Positions 63,020-64,000 of a stretch of DNA of 64,000 nucleotides are shown piece after piece; position 1 is the stretch's first letter; every line of letters starts with the position of its first letter. The notes under the pieces are model-generated. The model ran no database searches. It was not told the DNA's origin and worked only from the letters and a program-made list of their open reading frames with translations. The position numbers were made by a program, and so were the translations under genes. Origin of the DNA: Pirellulales bacterium (GTDB lineage: Bacteria > Planctomycetota > Planctomycetia > Pirellulales > PALSA-1355); assembly GCA_022844125.1 (NCBI GenBank), contig JALHMI010000007.1:132896-196895 (forward strand). Direction: 5' to 3'.

Positions 63020-63189
63020 GTGGGTCGTGTTCTCCTCAGACGGTAGCGGATGCCCGGCGGTGATGTCGTGCTTGGGGGCCAGCGGCGGGCGGCCACACTA
63101 TGATAACCCGACGTTCGCTCGTGTGGGGTGAGACTTTCGGCGGCCGACGGCACGGGTGACTGCTTCGCAGCACCCGTGGCACCCGCTGG

Positions 63190-63579
63190 CTACGCGACGT
63201 GATCGACCGAGGCGAAGATGCGCCAGCCGCTGTCGGTGAGCGCGAGGTTGTACGACTCGCGCCAGGCGGTGTGAATCGCGCCGCTCTCGAGGAGCAGTTC
63301 CCAAGTGACGGTGGCCAGCGCGGCGAGGGTGCCGAGGGGGACGAGTTCCAAATCACGATAGCGGCATGAGCGACAGCCCTGCGCGTGGTACGCCTCGACG
63401 ACGTCTTGGAAATACTGGCCGGTGGCCGCGTGCTCGGTGAAGCACTGCGTCGAGCCGTCGGCTTGCAGCGCGACACACGGAGCCGTGTAGCGCTGGGCGA
63501 TGAGCGGGCCGTCGAAGCGGCTGAACGCCGTCACGAAGTCGTTGAAGAATGCCATCGCCGTCTCGCGTGAAAGGCTCAT
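63190..63579 (-). CDS. NTF2/SnoaL-like protein
   Basis: 129 aa from MSLSRETAM; a longer frame to 63738 runs through a terminator hairpin and is not used. The pattern AMAFFNDFVTAFSRFDGPLIAQRYTAPCVALQADGSTQCFTEHAATGQYFQDVVEAYHAQGCRSCRYRDLEL and the final strands ALATVTWELLLESGAIHTAWRESYNLALTDSGWRIFASVDH are those of the cone-shaped NTF2-like fold (polyketide cyclase SnoaL, ketosteroid-isomerase type). It probably binds or isomerises a small ligand; none can be named. It is 170 bp upstream of the formamidase-like gene with no obvious operon signal. Confidence 0.8.
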   Translation of the reverse strand: MSLSRETAMAFFNDFVTAFSRFDGPLIAQRYTAPCVALQADGSTQCFTEHAATGQYFQDVVEAYHAQGCRSCRYRDLELVPLGTLAALATVTWELLLESGAIHTAWRESYNLALTDSGWRIFASVDHVA

Positions 63580-63627
63580 CCGATTTCCTTCCCCTGGTTG
63601 GCCGCCATCGATTGTCCGCATTCTCGG

Positions 63628-63680
63628 CACAAAAGCAAAGAAACCTCGCAAGCGGCCGGGTGTTCGGCCGCCTGCGAGGC
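63628..63680 (-). terminator. Intrinsic terminator of the oxidoreductase gene
   Basis: A long stem on the minus strand, CCTCGCAGGCGGCCG / CGGCCGCTTGCGAGG (63679-63644, one bulge-like mismatch) followed by TTTCTTTGCTTTT. It is the best-formed intrinsic terminator in the window and lies ~80 bp after the stop of the oxidoreductase gene. Confidence 0.88.
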
Positions 63681-63762
63681 ATTGGTCTCTGGGATGTTCG
63701 GCAGCCGCGCCCTTCGCCGAGGCTGAGGGACGGGCCACGCTAGCGCCTTTACTGTGGCGCCA

Positions 63763-64000
63763 TTACGCCACGACTTCGTAGCCCTTGCGCGCCACGCGGC
63801 TTTGCATGGCTTGGGCTTCCGAATCGTTCTCGATCTGCTCCGTCTCGGGATTCCAGTGGATCTTGCGGCCGAGGCGAATCGCGATGTTCGCCAGGTGGCA
63901 GGTCGTCATCGCGCGGTGGTGCGAGTAGACGTCCGAGATCGGCTGCTTGCGGCTCTTCACGCAGTCAAAGAAGTTGGCCATGTGGCTGGTGGGCACGCCG
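63763..64000 (-). CDS. Gfo/Idh/MocA-family oxidoreductase, C-terminal end (cut by window edge)
   Basis: The last 78 residues are visible; the N-terminal Rossmann domain lies beyond the window. The tail GVPTSHMANFFDCVKSRKQPISDVYSHHRAMTTCHLANIAIRLGRKIHWNPETEQIENDSEAQ is the usual C-terminus of the large planctomycete group of NAD(P)-dependent sugar/inositol-type dehydrogenases, including the SHHRAMTTCHLANIAIRLGR segment. It probably works on a sugar or sugar derivative, often as a Tat-exported protein in this phylum. Confidence 0.93.
   Translation of the reverse strand, partial: GVPTSHMANFFDCVKSRKQPISDVYSHHRAMTTCHLANIAIRLGRKIHWNPETEQIENDSEAQAMQSRVARKGYEVVA

Overview
The window looks like chromosomal DNA of a planctomycete, probably of the Pirellulales type. 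I infer this from gene content: secreted CARDB and DUF11 repeat proteins, a serine/threonine kinase with a long N-terminal extension, an ECF sigma factor, a PEP-CTERM-like protein, a polyhydroxyalkanoic-acid-system protein, an isolated MfnB-type C1 enzyme, an N,N-dimethylformamidase-beta-like Tat protein and a Gfo/Idh/MocA oxidoreductase. The DNA is GC-rich, so long open frames occur opposite many true genes; these were left out. Both edges cut a gene: a kinase on the left and an oxidoreductase on the right.

Layout: 0-8 kb, all minus strand, reads from right to left as an RND efflux operon (adaptor and permease overlapping by ATGA), an ECF sigma factor, a secreted CARDB protein and the kinase. 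8.5-10.6 kb holds rfbA and rfbB for dTDP-sugars. tRNA-Ser(GGA) with its terminator follows at 11.3 kb, then a GT39-type membrane glycosyltransferase, rho and a secreted thioredoxin/YHS-like protein. 17.5-21 kb is glycerol catabolism (glpK, glpD). 21-31.6 kb is mixed housekeeping: TPR and STN-like proteins, a PHA-system protein, MfnB, an ion antiporter, RNase D, a lipoprotein and TypA. 32-36 kb has a DUF11 protein and an ammonium transporter behind a good sigma-54 promoter. 36.6-41 kb has corA, an organophosphate/MFS permease, a phosphonate-associated-type alcohol dehydrogenase and a SRPBCC protein.

41-43.3 kb contains three small genes and a dense patch of dispersed repeats. 43.3-58.3 kb holds a purple-acid-phosphatase-like enzyme, an outer-membrane-type protein, a sugar-lactone oxidase next to a PLP deaminase, ppc, a FabG-like SDR, a small lipoprotein, a muconate-lactonizing-type enolase with a LuxR response regulator, and an ACP / FabZ-like / KS trio whose ACP carries an unusual insertion.

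The most interesting region is 58.3-60.2 kb. A REP-associated tyrosine transposase (RAYT, HUH motif) is boxed in by six head-to-tail copies of a ~133-bp unit: two on its 3' side and four on its 5' side. Each unit is bounded by two inverted hairpins carrying the 5'-GTAG signature of REP elements, so each looks like a REPIN. The last ~26 codons of the transposase lie inside one unit. A seventh, diverged unit lies 16 kb away and has compensatory changes in a hairpin stem. Next to the array, and again at 42.9-43.2 kb, is an unrelated ~370-bp dispersed element, with a third partial copy at 42.5 kb. I do not recognise this element from any known family.
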